DNA of 64,000 bases from Mesotaenium endlicherianum (Eukaryota > Streptophyta > Zygnematophyceae > Zygnematales > Mesotaeniaceae), in NCBI GenBank assembly GCA_009602735.1, contig WELA01012532.1, forward strand, positions 206,840-270,839, read 5' to 3'. The translations under genes and the position numbers were made by a program. The notes beneath the pieces were generated by a model that saw nothing but the letters and a program-made list of their open reading frames with translations, did not search any database and was not told where the DNA came from. Of this stretch, positions 20,270 through 31,858 are shown in pieces. Position 1 is the first letter of the stretch; the number at the start of each line of letters is the position of its first letter.

Positions 20270-20772
20270 TGTAGTGATTTGAGTTATTATACATTGGTTT
20301 GCATATATTTTAATGTTTTCAAATATTTTTGAAGTAGTATGGGGTGGAGTCAAGTGTGAATAGGTACTCTAGTAACTTGGTTCATGTCCTTTGAACCTTC
20401 CAAGGCATTTTCGAAGTTAGAGGAAAGACCTAGAAGAACTCCATGTGGCAAAAGTCAGATGTGCCATTTTTAGGTCAAAAGGACATGTGTACATTATTCT
20501 AGAAAGAGGTGGCAAGTTTTGGGATGTGTTGGGTGCCAACACATCAACATACACCTTCCTAGAAATTACTTATGTAGCAAGTATATAAACAAGAGCTAGA
20601 ACATAGAAAGACATTCCAGAATCACTCTTGTACTTGCCAAAATCCAGAAATATATTAATTTTCAAGAAGCCATCTCTCTTTCAAGAAGCTACCACTTGTG
20701 TTCAAAGATCCTTGTCTTGAATAGATAAAGTATTCTGTTTTACTAAGTACTTTATCTATCTGTTTCACTACA
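20270..20772 (+). repeat. 3' LTR of element D
   Basis: 503 bp, the same length as the 5' LTR and with about three differences from it. It is followed by the AGAAG target duplicate, where element A resumes. Confidence 0.95.
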
Positions 20773-23700
20773 AGAAGGAAGACAGAATGTTCTGTCTGCT
20801 GCTAAGAGAGGTACCTCCTCAACCTGAAGAAGTGGTGGAGAAAAGGGTAAGCCCTCCGGAGCACCATACTGCTGCAAAAATTGTTGCTCAATACACGGAT
20901 GTAGTGAATATGCCTCCAGGACTACCCCCTAAGAGGGAAGTAGATCATCGGATTGATTTATTACAGAGTAGTCAACCACCTTGGCAACGCACTTATGGCT
21001 TGTCTTATGTGGAGAGCGAGGAGATGAAAACACAGATTGCAGAGCTTGAGGAAAATGGTTACAATTTCCCCCGATAAATCACCTTACGGCGCACCCATCC
21101 TATTTGTTAAGAAAAAGGATGGCAGTATGCGGATGTGTGTGGGTTACAGAGCCCTGAACAGAATTACAGTAAGGAACAAGTAAGCGTTACCAAGGATCGA
21201 GGACTTGCTTGATACTCTGTCTGGCGCTAAGGTGTTCAGTAAGATAGATCTCAAGAGTGGTTATCATCAAATCAGAATTGCTGAGGGGGATGAACACAAG
21301 ACTGCTTTCCGCACACGTTATGGACACTATGAGTTCAACTTGATGCCATTTGGACTGACAAATGCTCCTTCGACCTTCATGGGTGCTATGAATGACATTT
21401 TCAAGCCTTATTTGGATAAGTTTGTGCAAGTTTTCCTGGATGATATTTTAATTTTCTCTAAAGATGAAGCTCAGCACCCTGAACACGTAAAGACAGTCCT
21501 GGACACTCTGAGAAAAAGTCACTTATATGCTAAAATGAGCAAGTGTGATTTCTTTAAAGAAAGTATTCAGTTCTTAGGCCACGTTGTCAGTAAAGACGGC
21601 ATCAGTGTGGATCCTAAGAAAGTCCACACCATAAGGGACTGGCCAGTACCAGAGTCTGGCTCTGAAGTTAGATCCTTCCTCAGGTTGGCTAACTACTATG
21701 GGAGATGTATTGAGAATTATTCTACAAAGGCCAGTAAACTGACTGATCTTACTAAGAAGGACATAGGGTATATGTTGGGGGGAGATGAAATGAATCGACT
21801 TGCCAAATAGGCAATTAACAATTAATAAAGATCTTTATATCAGCAAGTAGTCTTTATGGTATTTCCGTTAACTGGTTTAACGGCAAAGGACAATACACTA
21901 GCAGGGAATAATACTCGTCAGTCAAATGCGAGTGAACTAGCATCAATGATGCAAATCAGTAAACTCATACATAAGCAAGGTTAGAAGACAGTGCGTATCA
22001 ATGGCTTCTCGCCTTGGATTCAGATCTCTCTCAGTAAGCTGTACAAGAGAGTTGGCCTCGTTTCCGAATGCCGAACTCGAGAGCAATGCCTAGCATATGT
22101 ACATGGAATGAGTTTACTGTTCAACGGTCAGTGCGATGGCACCGCCTACCCGGGAGTTAACCACGTTGGTAGGACCTCGGTTAACCAAATCCACCGCCAT
22201 CTCCCATCATCCCGAATAGCCATCCATCATAGGGATGTCATCTGGCCATTCATCTAGCATATCGCACTTAGATGCATATCGAGGCAGTTCGCTGCTACCG
22301 AGTACGGAAGTCAGCTGGCTGTCAAAGAATGGGTCAGCAAGCTGACTTATAAGGACTTCAGCCTGCTGCTTCCGGCTGAGTCATTAAACTGATAATAATG
22401 TAAAGTCCAGCAGACTGATTATTAACTAGAGTTCAGCAGGCTGAACTTATTTAACTATATTATTTAAATGAATATTATATTGACAAGTATACTGATTCCT
22501 TACAATAGAGCAACACGCTGCCTTCCAGACCCTTAAAGATGCCCTTTCTTCTGCCCCCGTGCTAGCCGTGTATGACTCCAGCAAACCGGTGCAGGTGGAA
22601 ACTGACGCCTCAGACTTTGCCATGGGTGCTATTTTGTTGCAGCCTGCTGACAAAACCACAAAGGATGGTAAGGTAAGGCAGGAGTGGCGTCCTGTGTTGT
22701 AGGAGTCTATGAAGTTTAATCCAGCGGAGATTAATTACTCAGTGCATGATAAGGAACTGCTAGCTATCATTCATGTGCTCAAACAGTGGAGAGCATACTT
22801 ACATGGTAAAGCTTTTAAGGTGATTACAGATCATCTAGCTCTGACTCACTTTCAGAAGAAGTCCAAGCTGTCGAGGAGGGAGAACCGTTGGGGCCAGATG
22901 CTGGAGCAGTTCCAAGTCCAGATCGACTACAAACCATGGAAGTTGAATCCTGCTGATGCACTCTCTAGAAGACCTGACTTGCAAGAAAGGAACTTTAGTC
23001 AGCATGCTTTCGATAAAGTCCTTTGTGCAATCACTTCACTAAAGGTGGCAAAGTACGTCCTTGAACAACTTGGGAAAGCCTACCTTTCTGACCCAACATT
23101 TGAGCCCAGCCCCAGTACTAGTGTGTGTCCTGCTACTACACTCGGGTACCAGCTTAAAGGAGGGGTCTGGGTGACTGAAACCACTTTAGGGAGGCTGAAG
23201 CTGGTCATTCCTAATAACTTGGAAATAAGGTCTCTCTTACTGAGTCCAGCGCATGACAGTCTCCTGGGTGGACATTTGGGGCAGGCCAAAACTGTTGGCA
23301 AAGTGGTAAAACATTATCATCGGGAGGGGTTACCCCGGGAGGTCTCGAAATATGTGAAGTCCCGTGATCAGTGTCAGAGAAATAAGTCTCGGCACACACC
23401 ATCGGGAGGTGTCTTGCAACCACTGCCCATCCTAGCTGGACGCTGAGTAAAAATATCCATGGACTGGGTGGTCTCACTACCAAGAACTGCCAATGGGCAT
23501 AAGTCAATACTGTTAGTCGTGGATAAACTGACAAAAATGGTCATTTTTATCCCCACCACTGTCAAAGTAACTGCAATCGAAACAGCGATACAATTCTACA
23601 ACCATGTAGTATGCCAACATGGGCTCCCTTCTAATATTATCTCAGACAGAGACTCAAAATTTACCTCTAAGTTTTGGAGAGCTTTAATGGGGTTAATGGG

Positions 23701-24560
23701 AGTCAAACAGCTGCTCAGCACAATTAACCACCCTCAGACTGATGGGCAGACTGAAAGAACTAACCGCGTTATGCACGAGGTGCTGAGAGCATATATTAAC
23801 CAAAAACAAGATAATTGGGATGACCTGTTGCCTCAAATTCAGTTTGCAGTCAACAGTGCGGTGCACGTGTCAACGGGCAAGACTCCTTTTGAACTCAGCC
23901 TGGGTAGAGCCCCTAAGTCTCCTTTAGATGTACAGGGGGAGTCTTTGACTCACCCGGAAGGGATTGACAATCCGGTCGTTCTCCAGTTAAGTCAGGAGTT
24001 TGCTGACACCCTGTCAGAGGTCCAACATAACCTGCACACAGCCCAAGAAACTCAACAAAAATATGCTAATCAGCACCGTCGTGAGCTGACATTTTCTGAG
24101 GGCAATTTGGTCAAACTGCATTCTCAGCACCTGTACCTGCCTGGTGTGGTCAAGAAAAAGCTTGATCCTCTCTGGGTCGGTCCATATTCGGTGGTGCGCC
24201 GTGTTGGTCAGAAAGCTTACAAACTGAATATGTCAACAGACTACAAGGGTCACCCTGTTTTTAATATCTCTTTCCTGGAACCGTACATCAAAGGTGACAA
24301 ACTGTTCACCGGTCGGTTACCTGTCCAACCGGGACCGATCCCCGCTGTCTGAGAGGGTGACGCTAAGGAATATGAGGTTGAGGAGATTTTAGACGCTCGC
24401 TCTGTCCGTCGATCGTCTAAATATGTCATGAAGTACCTCATCCGATGGAAAGGTTACGATGCCTCTAGGGACACTTGGGAATTTAAAGATCAGCTGACCA
24501 ATGCCAAAGGGGCGTTGAAACGGTTCCACCTTCGGGCGGCTGGGGCACCTCCCTCACTGT
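20773..24560 (+). pseudogene. Pol region of element A: RT, RNase H, integrase, chromodomain
   Basis: Pol of A resumes after D. Blocks recognised are the reverse transcriptase start near 20940-21180 (VDHRIDL, then [12 protein letters not shown]), its palm ([10 protein letters not shown] near 21440) and connection. RNase H follows after the solo LTR (22510-22980, with NPAEINYSVHDKELLAIIHV). Then come the integrase HHCC finger (about 23250-23390), the DDE core (MDWVVSLPRTANGH, then NHPQTDGQTERTNR), the C-terminal beta domain, and a chromodomain near 24380-24530 (YLIRWKGYDASRDTWEF). It is broken, with several breaks besides the nested insertions. It encodes the replication and integration functions. 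Confidence 0.9.
21786..22504 (-). repeat. Solo family-1 LTR nested in element A pol
   Basis: A 719-bp LTR in reverse orientation (TGAAATGAATCG ... TGATTCCTTACA on the plus strand) that interrupts A between reverse transcriptase and RNase H. The flanks GGAGA and ATAGA match only partly. A solo LTR is what remains after recombination between the two LTRs of an inserted element. Confidence 0.9.
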
Positions 24561-24599
24561 CATTTCCGTAGCCAGGGACAGGTGACAGGAGGTCCTCTC

Positions 24600-24859
24600 T
24601 CCATATACGTTGGAGGGGAATGTGACAGTTAGTGACAGTTGTGACAGGCAGCCCACCTTTAAAATTAAGTTGGAGGGAGTGGTGTTCTGTCTTGGGATCA
24701 GCCGCGCTCACACTCACTTTCTGTCTAAACTCACTTTACCCTGATATTCACTCACACCAGGTAATTCACACTAGGAACTTGTCCTATCGCGTCCTCTTCA
24801 TCAAGGGCACTCAGTAGCGGCAAAATATCATGACTTCACTACTTGCATTGTGTTGATGA
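24600..24859 (+). other. Inter-ORF segment of element A with polypurine-like motifs
   Basis: GTTGGAGGGGA (about 24609-24619) and AAGTTGGAGGGAG (about 24667-24679) resemble the tract AAGTTGGAGGGAT that precedes the 3' LTR of this family. GTGACAG or GTGACAGG is repeated three times nearby. The segment ends in an acceptor-like GTGAGCAG just ahead of the extra ORF. Equivalent segments exist in H and I. Confidence 0.55.
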
Positions 24860-26491
24860 GTGAGCAGGATGACTCAAAAGTCAGAACTTAAGAGGAAGAG
24901 AAGAGCGGAAGAGGCACATATAAAATACTTGCAATTCCGTGGCGACATCGAATCATCCTCCATCTCCGCTCGGGAATCACAACGACATCAACAACAGCGG
25001 GAGGCACAGAAGAAGAAGGAGGAGGAGGAACAGGCCAGACTGAGGCAGGAAGAACTGGACAGAAAAGCTGCAGAGGAGGCCAAGAAAGCAGAGGAGGAGA
25101 GGCAAGCTGAGGAGAGGCGGAAGCAGAAGGCTGAGGAAGAGCAAAGGAGAATCAGCAGCTACCGCTACATAGTGCTGGGCAAGGGCTTTGATCTACTGCA
25201 GGAGGCCTTCAAGTATGCTCAGAGAAGTGGCAGCGAGTCACAGAAGGACATCCTACAGAAGGAAGGGGAGTCATCCGAAAACTTTGACAAGTATATGGAG
25301 GTCAGCACAGGGCTCCTCCTTCACCATGATTATGCCAGGATAGTAGGATATACGGTCAGAGAGGCCAAGGCAATGGCCCAGGTGAACAAAGCAGGGGCTG
25401 TATCGATTCCGGGTATCTGGGGGAAAGATAGGGTCATCACGATGATCCCCATGGACGCGGACAGCTTTAAGGACTCTACACCCCATAACAGGTTCAAGGC
25501 CATGTATAATGAGGTGGAGAGAAGGAGCTGGGAATTCTTGGCCAGGGAAACCAGTGAGTAGGATTTTGCAGGGCACTGGTACCCTTGTACTCTTAAAAGG
25601 ACAGACCCTGCCTTCTTCCAGAAGCCCACCGATTGGTGGTGGATGACCATCAACATGAGGGACCAGCAGAATGACAAGGCGACGGATGAGGATTTCCTTA
25701 TAGACCTAAAGGAGAATATGGTATTGCCCCCTCACATTGCGGCTTGGGACCCAAGATTGGATGGAGTAAGAGACTGCATGAGCCAAGAAATGCAGGGGGA
25801 CAAGAGCAGGGCCCGAGAGTCATTCTCTAAAGGGAAGCACGCTTATGCCAAATGGGCAAGCAAGCAGGGGGAAAAGGACCTGTATGCGATTCAGACTCAG
25901 CAGCCCCCACCAGCACCCAAAAGGGGAAGGTCAGTGGGATATTCTTTTTCTCGAGAGGAGCTGGAGCAGCTGACAGAAGAGACCCCAACAGTCTCAGAGG
26001 AACCCGGGGACGGAGAGGAGGAGGGGTCAGAGGAAGAAGAGGAGGAAGGCGAGGAGGAGGACACTAGCCCCGCCGTGATCCTGACACCTGCCACATCCCC
26101 TGTGAGGGAGAAGACTGAGTCGGCCCTGCAGCAGCTCGCTGAAGAGGAGGATATCACTTGGCCGGGAACTGCGAAAGAACAGAGCCCATCTCCAGGCAAG
26201 GAGACCCAGTCAAACAGGGCAGACAAGAGGGCTGCTAGAGAAATAGCGAGAGGCCTGCCGGCATCTCCCTCGCAGAGAGGGCATGTACCCTTAGGTCATG
26301 TCATGCAACATCCTTATGGCATGCCGGTATATGTACCAGTCAGTTTGAGGGCTGACGAGGAGAAGGCTGCCTCCATTCAGTTTCAGACTGTGCAGGAGGA
26401 AACCGCACAGTTACTGCGTTCTCCGGAGGGTCCTTACGCAGAGCCTCCTTCTAACAGGCTTCAGAAGACCCCAAGACAGGAGGAGGTCTGA
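24860..26491 (+). pseudogene. Extra 3' ORF region of element A (unknown protein)
   Basis: It lies downstream of the chromodomain and upstream of the 3' LTR, where ordinary chromoviruses have nothing. It starts MSRMTQKSELKRKRRAEEAH and continues with about 70 residues of Lys/Glu/Gln/Arg heptad-like coiled coil. A conserved core follows (SYRYIVLGKGFDLLQEAFKY; LLHHDYARIVGYTVREAKAM; MYNEVERRSWEFLARETS; later PPHIAAWDPRLDGVRDCMSQ and SFSKGKHAYAKWASKQGEKD). It ends with a strongly acidic stretch and a Ser/Pro-rich tail. There is no signal peptide, membrane segment or zinc finger, so it is not envelope-like. I do not recognise the family. The copy is broken. Homologous regions occur in F, H and I. 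Confidence 0.75.
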
Positions 26492-26627
26492 CTCTCCTGA
26501 CCATAGGGCCCCAAGGACATCTCCCTCTTAAGAGCAGAGGGCCAAGGGCACAGCACGCTGTATGGATCAGTAATTTCAGTTGGGAAAATCCATGTCCCCT
26601 GTGTCAGTGTTGTCGAGGCGACAACAT

Positions 26628-26643
26628 GCTAAGTTGGAGGGAT
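26628..26643 (+). other. Polypurine tract of element A
   Basis: TAAGTTGGAGGGAT sits directly before the 3' LTR. The same sequence precedes the 3' LTR of F (45118-45132). Confidence 0.75.
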
Positions 26644-27359
26644 TGTAATGAATCAGAATATTGGTTGATACTTATTTAAATATAACAGTTAAATAAGTTC
26701 AGCCTGCTAAACTCTAGTTAATAATCAGTTTGCTGGACTTCATATTTAATATCAGTTTAATGACTCAGCCGGAAGCAGCAGGCTGAAGTCAACTTAAGTC
26801 AGCTTGCTGACACATTCTTTGACAGCCAGCTGACTTCCGTACTCGGTAGAAGCGAACTGCCTCGATATGCATCTGTGTGTGGTACGCTAGATGAATGGCC
26901 AGATGACATCCCTGTGATGGATGGCGATTCGGAATGATTGGCGATGGCGGTGGATTTGGTTAACCGAGGTCCTACCAACGTGGTTAAGTCCCGGGTAGGC
27001 GGTGCCATCGCACTGGCCATTGAACAGTAAACTCATTCCATGTAAATATGCTAGGCATTGCTCTCGAGTTCGGCATTCGGAAACGAGGCCAACTTTCTTG
27101 TACAGCTTACTGAGGGAGATCTGAATCCAAGGCGAGAAGCCATTCATACGCACTGTCTTCTAACCTTGCTTATGTATGAGTTTTATCGATTGCATTATTG
27201 ATGCTAGTTTACTCGCATTTGACTTACGAGTGTTGTTCACTTCTAATGTGCTGTCATTTTGCCGTTTAATCAGTTAACGGAATATCCATAAAGATTACTT
27301 GCTGATATAAAGATCTTTATTAATTGTTAATCGCCTGTTTGGTAAGTCGATTCATTTCA
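26644..27359 (+). repeat. 3' LTR of element A
   Basis: 716 bp with family-1 termini. The next base begins minus-strand integrase sequence of element B, so A's 3' edge abuts B. Confidence 0.93.
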
Positions 27360-27360
27360 A

Positions 27361-29335
27361 AGAGTGCACCGCACTATTGATCGCAAACTGGATTTGAGGT
27401 AACAGGTCATTCCAATTATCTTTTTTTTGGTTAATATAGGCTCTCAGTACAAAACTCGGTTAGTTATTTCAGTCTGCCCATCAGTCTGAGGGTGGTTTGC
27501 TGTGCAGAGCAGCTGCTTGACTCCCATTAACCCCATTAAAACTCTCTAGAATTTAGAGGCAAATTTTGAGTCTCTGTCTGAGATTATATTAGCTAGTAGC
27601 CCATGTTGGCATACTACATGGTTGTAAATTTGTCTCGCTGTTTCAAGTGCAGTTACTTTGACAGTTGTGGGGTTAAAAATGACCATTTTTGTCAATTTAT
27701 CCACAAATACCAGTATCGAATCATGCCCATTGCCAGTTCGTAGCACTGTGACTACCCAGTCCAGGGATATTGTTTCACAGCGGCCAGCTGGGATGGGCAG
27801 CGATTGTAAGAGGCCCCCCAATGGTGTGTGCCTAGATTTATTACTTTGACACTGGTCACGAGACTTAACGTAATTCAAGACCTCTCGAGGAAATCCCTTC
27901 CAATGATAATGTTTTGCCAGTTTGCCAACAGTTTTGGCCTGCCCCAAATGTCCACCCAGGAGACTGTCATGAGCTTGACTTAGTAAGAGAGACCTTATTT
28001 CCAAGTTATTAGAAATGACCAGCTTCAGCCTGCCTGAAGTGGTTTCAGTCACCCAGACCCCTCCCTTAAGCTTACACCCGAGTGCAGTAGCACGACACAC
28101 ACCAGTAGTGGGGCTGGGCTCAAATGTTGGGTCAGAAAGGTAGGCTTTCCTAAGTTACTCGAGGAAGGACTATTTCACCTTTAGTGAAGTGAGTGCACAC
28201 AGGACTTTATCTACAGCATGCGGACTAAAGTTCCTTTCTTGCAAGTCAGGTCTTCTAGAGAGTGCATCAGCAGGATTCAACTTCCCTGGTTTGTAGTCGA
28301 TCTGGACTTTGAACTGCTCCAGCATCTGGCTCCAGCGGTTCTCCCTCCTCGACAGCTTGGACATCTTCTGAAAGTGGGTCAGAGCTAGATGATCTGTAAT
28401 CACCTTAAAAGCTTTACCATGTAAGTATGCTCTCCACTGTTTGAGCACATGAATAATAGCTAGCAGCTCTTTATCATGCACTGAGTAATTAATCTGCGCT
28501 GGATTAAATTTCATAGACTCGTACAACAGAGGATGCCACTCCTGCCGTACCTTACCATCCTTTGTGCTTTTGTCCGCAGGCTGCAACAAAATAGCACCCA
28601 TGGCAAAGTCAAAGGCATCAGTGACCACCTGCACCGGTTTGCTGGGGACATACACGGCTAGCACCGGGGCAGAACAAAGAGCATCTTTAAAGTCTGGAAG
28701 GCAACCTGCTGCTCTTCCCCCCACACGTACCCTATGTCTTTCTTAGTAAGGTCGGTCAGTTTAATGGCCTTTGTAGAATAATTCTCAATAAATCTCCTGT
28801 AGTAGTTAGCCAACCCGAGGAAGGATCTAACTTCAGAGACAGACTGTGGTACTGGCCACTCCCTTATGGTCTGTACTTTCTTAGGATCCACACTGATGCC
28901 TTCTTTACTGACAACGTGGCCTAAGAATTCAATACTTTCTGTAAAGAAATCACACTTGCTCATTTTAGCATATAAGTGATTCGTTCTTAGAGTGTCCATG
29001 ACTATCTTTAAGTGTTCAGTGTGCTGAGCTTCATCTTTAGAGAAAATTAACATATCATCCAGGAAAACTTGCACAAACTTATCCAAATAAGGCCTGAAAA
29101 TGTCATTCATAGCACCCATGAAGGTCGCGAAAGCATTAGTCAGTCCAAATGGCATCACGATGAAATCATAGTGTCCATAACGTGTGCGCAAGGCAGTCTA
29201 GTGTCCATCCCCCTCAGCAACTCTGATTTGATGATAGCCACTCTTGAGATAAATCTTACTGAACACCTTAGCACCGGACAGGGTATCAAGCAAGTCCTCG
29301 ATTCTGGGTAAAGCATACTTGTTCTTCACTGTAAT
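27361..29335 (-). pseudogene. RT palm, RNase H and integrase region of element B
   Basis: On the minus strand: reverse transcriptase palm and connection ([16 protein letters not shown] near 29060; [12 protein letters not shown] near 28810), RNase H (NPAQINYSVHDKELLAIIHV near 28500), and integrase with the HHCC finger (HDSLLGGHLGQ near 27960; SRDQCQ near 27850) and first core strand (SLDWVVTVLRTGNGH near 27750). The integrase core is cut off at the A junction. The region is decayed. Confidence 0.88.
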
Positions 29336-30450
29336 TCAGTTGAGGGCTCTGTAATCCACACACATCCGCATACTGCCATCCTTTTTCTTAACAAATAGGA
29401 TGGGTGCGCCATACAGTGATTTACTGGGAGAAATATAACCATTTTCGTCAAGCTCTGCAATCTGTGCTTTCAACTCCTCGCTCTCCACATAAGACAAGCC
29501 ATAAGTGCATTGCGAGGGTGGTTGACTCCGAGGTAATAAATCAATCCTATGATCTACTTCCCTCTTAGGGGGTAGTCTTGGAGGCATATTAAACACATCC
29601 GTGTACTGAGAAACAATTTTTGCAGCAGCAGGGTGCTCTGGAGGGCTTACCTTTTTCTGAACCACTTCTTCAGGGAGAGGAGGTACATCTCTTAGCAGCA
29701 GACAGAACATTCTGTCCTCCTTCTGGTTCCAGCTTTTCACGAACTCCATTGCATTCAGCAACTTGCATCCTTCTGGAAGCCTCTTCTTTTCCTTCATTTG
29801 CCATCCACACAGGACAAGAGGAAGAGCACTGGTGGGTGCCAAGTCAGTCTCCTCATCCCTGGCTCCTCTCACTTTAACTGTACCTCTGCTCCAACACACT
29901 TCAGCTGGATGTCTATTAAGCCAGGATCTGCCTAGCACGAGATCATAAAAGCCAGTGTTGAGTACCTCAAATGTAAGCGTTTCAGTTAGAACTGCAATGC
30001 CAGAACCTAACTGGACCTCAATAGGCTTGGTTATAACTCCTCCCGGGATACTTGAGGCATCTCCAAGGAATATTTTTCTATTCCCTTGGGTGACAGTAGG
30101 CAGCCTTAGCCGCTTAACTAAGTCCTTGTGGATAAAAGTATGTGACGCCCCTCCGTCAACAAATGCCCTCACCTTCCTACCTGCAATCATGCAATGCAGT
30201 AGGATAGGGGGGACTGTCTTTTCCTGACTTTCGCATTGTTCTCCTGACGTAGCAAAGAAATGTTGGACATCAGGTGGAACAAGAGCATCCAGAGTGTGCA
30301 CTCTCTGGACGTCTATATTGCTGATGGTCTCCTTTATCTGGTTGTCAGGCATGCATAGTAAATCCAGTTCAGCAGGACCCATAATACCTGCTACGAGGGC
30401 AGCTAGTGACGACTCACTATCTCTAGCATCCTCACAGTCAGTAGACTGGA
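29336..30450 (-). pseudogene. Protease and RT-finger region of element B
   Basis: A long minus-strand frame covers the protease, with AFVDGGASHTFIHKDLVKRL and DLVLGRSWLNRH. A linker follows (KRLPEGCKLLNAMEFVKSWN), then the reverse transcriptase entry VDHRIDLLPRSQPP and finger motif [20 protein letters not shown]. The order and residues match A and H. Confidence 0.88.
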
Positions 30451-31824
30451 TTACTGACTGTTGCTGTCTTTTAAAGGCCGGTCTTTTCTCTCGACCTTCG
30501 AAAGGTGCTTGTCTGGACACTGTTCTCTGTAGTGGCNCGAAAGGTGCTTGTCTGGATACTGCTCTCTGAAGTGACCTGGTTGCTGGCAATGGAAGGAAAT
30601 CGATTTTGCTGAGGCTGGTCTCGGCTTAGTCCTACCACCACCTCTTCCACAGCCGCCTCGAGAGAAATCACCTCTCCCTCTGGACTGCATGGCATTATAC
30701 TCATACTCATATCCATCACCCTGTTCATCCTCAGCCAGGTTTCCTTCAGTTGCATTGTAGGAACCGTGGGGCTTTTTGACAACCTTCGACACCGAAGCAT
30801 TACTCTGGCGCTTGTGATTGAACTGCTGCTGATCCCAGGCATCAGCATAGTGGACCAAGTCAGCCAGTTTCTCATACTTCATCTCAGCAAAATGACCCGA
30901 GACTTCGGATTTCAAGCCATACCTGAACTATGCTATCCTTTACCGTTCTGGCAAGTCTGTCATCATGTTCTCTTGGAACTTTTGAGCAAGTCAGCAACTG
31001 AAGTGGTCTGCTTCAGTGTCAGGGAGATCATCGCATAGATAGCTTTCTCCTGCTGGTTGATGACATCAAACTTCTCATGCAACTTCTCGACAAACTCTAC
31101 CCACGTAGGGTCACCGAGTTGCTGAGCCTTACGCTCCCCTTTCCAGTAAAGCCACCAGTCTGCGGCACTGCCCTTCAGTAGCGCACCGGTGTGCCTGACC
31201 TTCTCGTAATCTTGCAATTTTGGGTAATTCTCCAGCACTGCTCAACATCCGCGAGAAAGTTGATTCTTTTGTCCTCCTGTTGGGACTGATACATGGTCGC
31301 CATTTGCGACTGCATTTGAACGAACAATGCTCCCAAGTCTACACTCTGAGGTGGTAGTCTAGCAAATGCAGCAGCAACATTGGCATCTACTCGCTGAGTA
31401 GTGTCCTCAACAGTCCCTCTCGCTCCTGCAGCAGCAATTCCTGCCTCATCAGCCGGTCACGTATTTGACCTAGGGGTACATTGAGTTGTACAGCAGGAGG
31501 TGGGTTCAGAACGTTGGCCCTTGCTGCCATAAGTTCTTCAACAGTGCGCTCGTCAGCTGGCTGTCCTTCCCTCCTTTCTGTATCTTCAGCGACCTTTGCT
31601 AATTGTTCAGCTTCTAATCTGGCTCTCTTCTCCTCAGCTTGCTGTGCTGCGACTGCGGCAATAGCAGCTACCTCATCTGCAGCCTCTCTAGCTGCAGTAT
31701 CTGCCACTGCTTCAGAATAGGTACGGGTTCCCGCTACATGGCTTCCAGCCTGATTTTCAACATTCTCTTTATCCTGGTTCTCCATGTCCGGGGAGTTGCT
31801 AGTTTGAGACTTTGTACTTGCCAT
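30451..31824 (-). pseudogene. Gag region of element B
   Basis: Minus strand from an ATG at 31824 (MASTKSQTSNSPDMENQDKE): a charged Ala/Glu head, the capsid-like domain with LLKGSAADWWLYWKGERKAQ near 31170, a Gly/Arg-rich segment (SRGRGDFSRGGCGRGGGRTK) and zinc-knuckle remains (CQQPGHFREQ). The region is broken. Confidence 0.85.
30505..30575. other. Single-N assembly join with duplicated flanks in element B
   Basis: A 38-base string starting CGAAAGGTGCTTGTCTGG occurs just before and just after the N at 30537. Other copies of this gag region have it once. This looks like a join of overlapping reads and not a natural tandem repeat. Confidence 0.7.
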
Positions 31825-31858
31825 ACAAAGAAGACTGTGATAACTGCTCCGATACCAT

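Larger units (their letters stand above)
14093..20772 (+). mobile_element. Family-2 chromovirus D (Ty3/gypsy), looks whole, nested in A
   Basis: A 6,680-bp element with two 503-bp LTRs (14093-14595 and 20270-20772), a primer-binding site, open gag and pol frames, a chromodomain, a noncoding 3' stretch and a polypurine tract. The target duplication AGAAG is perfect (14088-14092 and 20773-20777). It lies inside A between protease and reverse transcriptase. I count about three differences between the LTRs by eye, so the insertion is young. No breaks were seen in the coding frames. Confidence 0.95.
10433..27359 (+). mobile_element. Family-1 chromovirus A (Ty3/gypsy), interrupted by element D and a solo LTR
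   Basis: A plus-strand element with 5' LTR 10433-11152, primer-binding site 11154, gag, protease, reverse transcriptase, RNase H, integrase with chromodomain, an extra 3' ORF region and 3' LTR 26644-27359. Element D (14093-20772) and a reverse-oriented solo LTR (21786-22504) sit inside it. Without these the element is about 9 to 9.5 kb. It is broken, with several breaks, and its LTRs differ by clearly more than those of D, so A is older than D. The 5-bp flanks (TCTAT and AAGAG) do not match, so one side has been rearranged. Confidence 0.9.

Noticed and set aside
25897-26226. Ser-rich minus-strand frame opposite the acidic tract of A's extra ORF
   Set aside because: It is the reverse complement of Glu/Ser codon runs, and the same shadow appears opposite the acidic tract of H. 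No independent support.
24860-26491. Extra 3' ORF as a retroviral envelope gene
   Set aside because: There is no signal peptide, transmembrane helix, cysteine pattern or furin-like site. The protein is charged with a coiled-coil head and an acidic tail.
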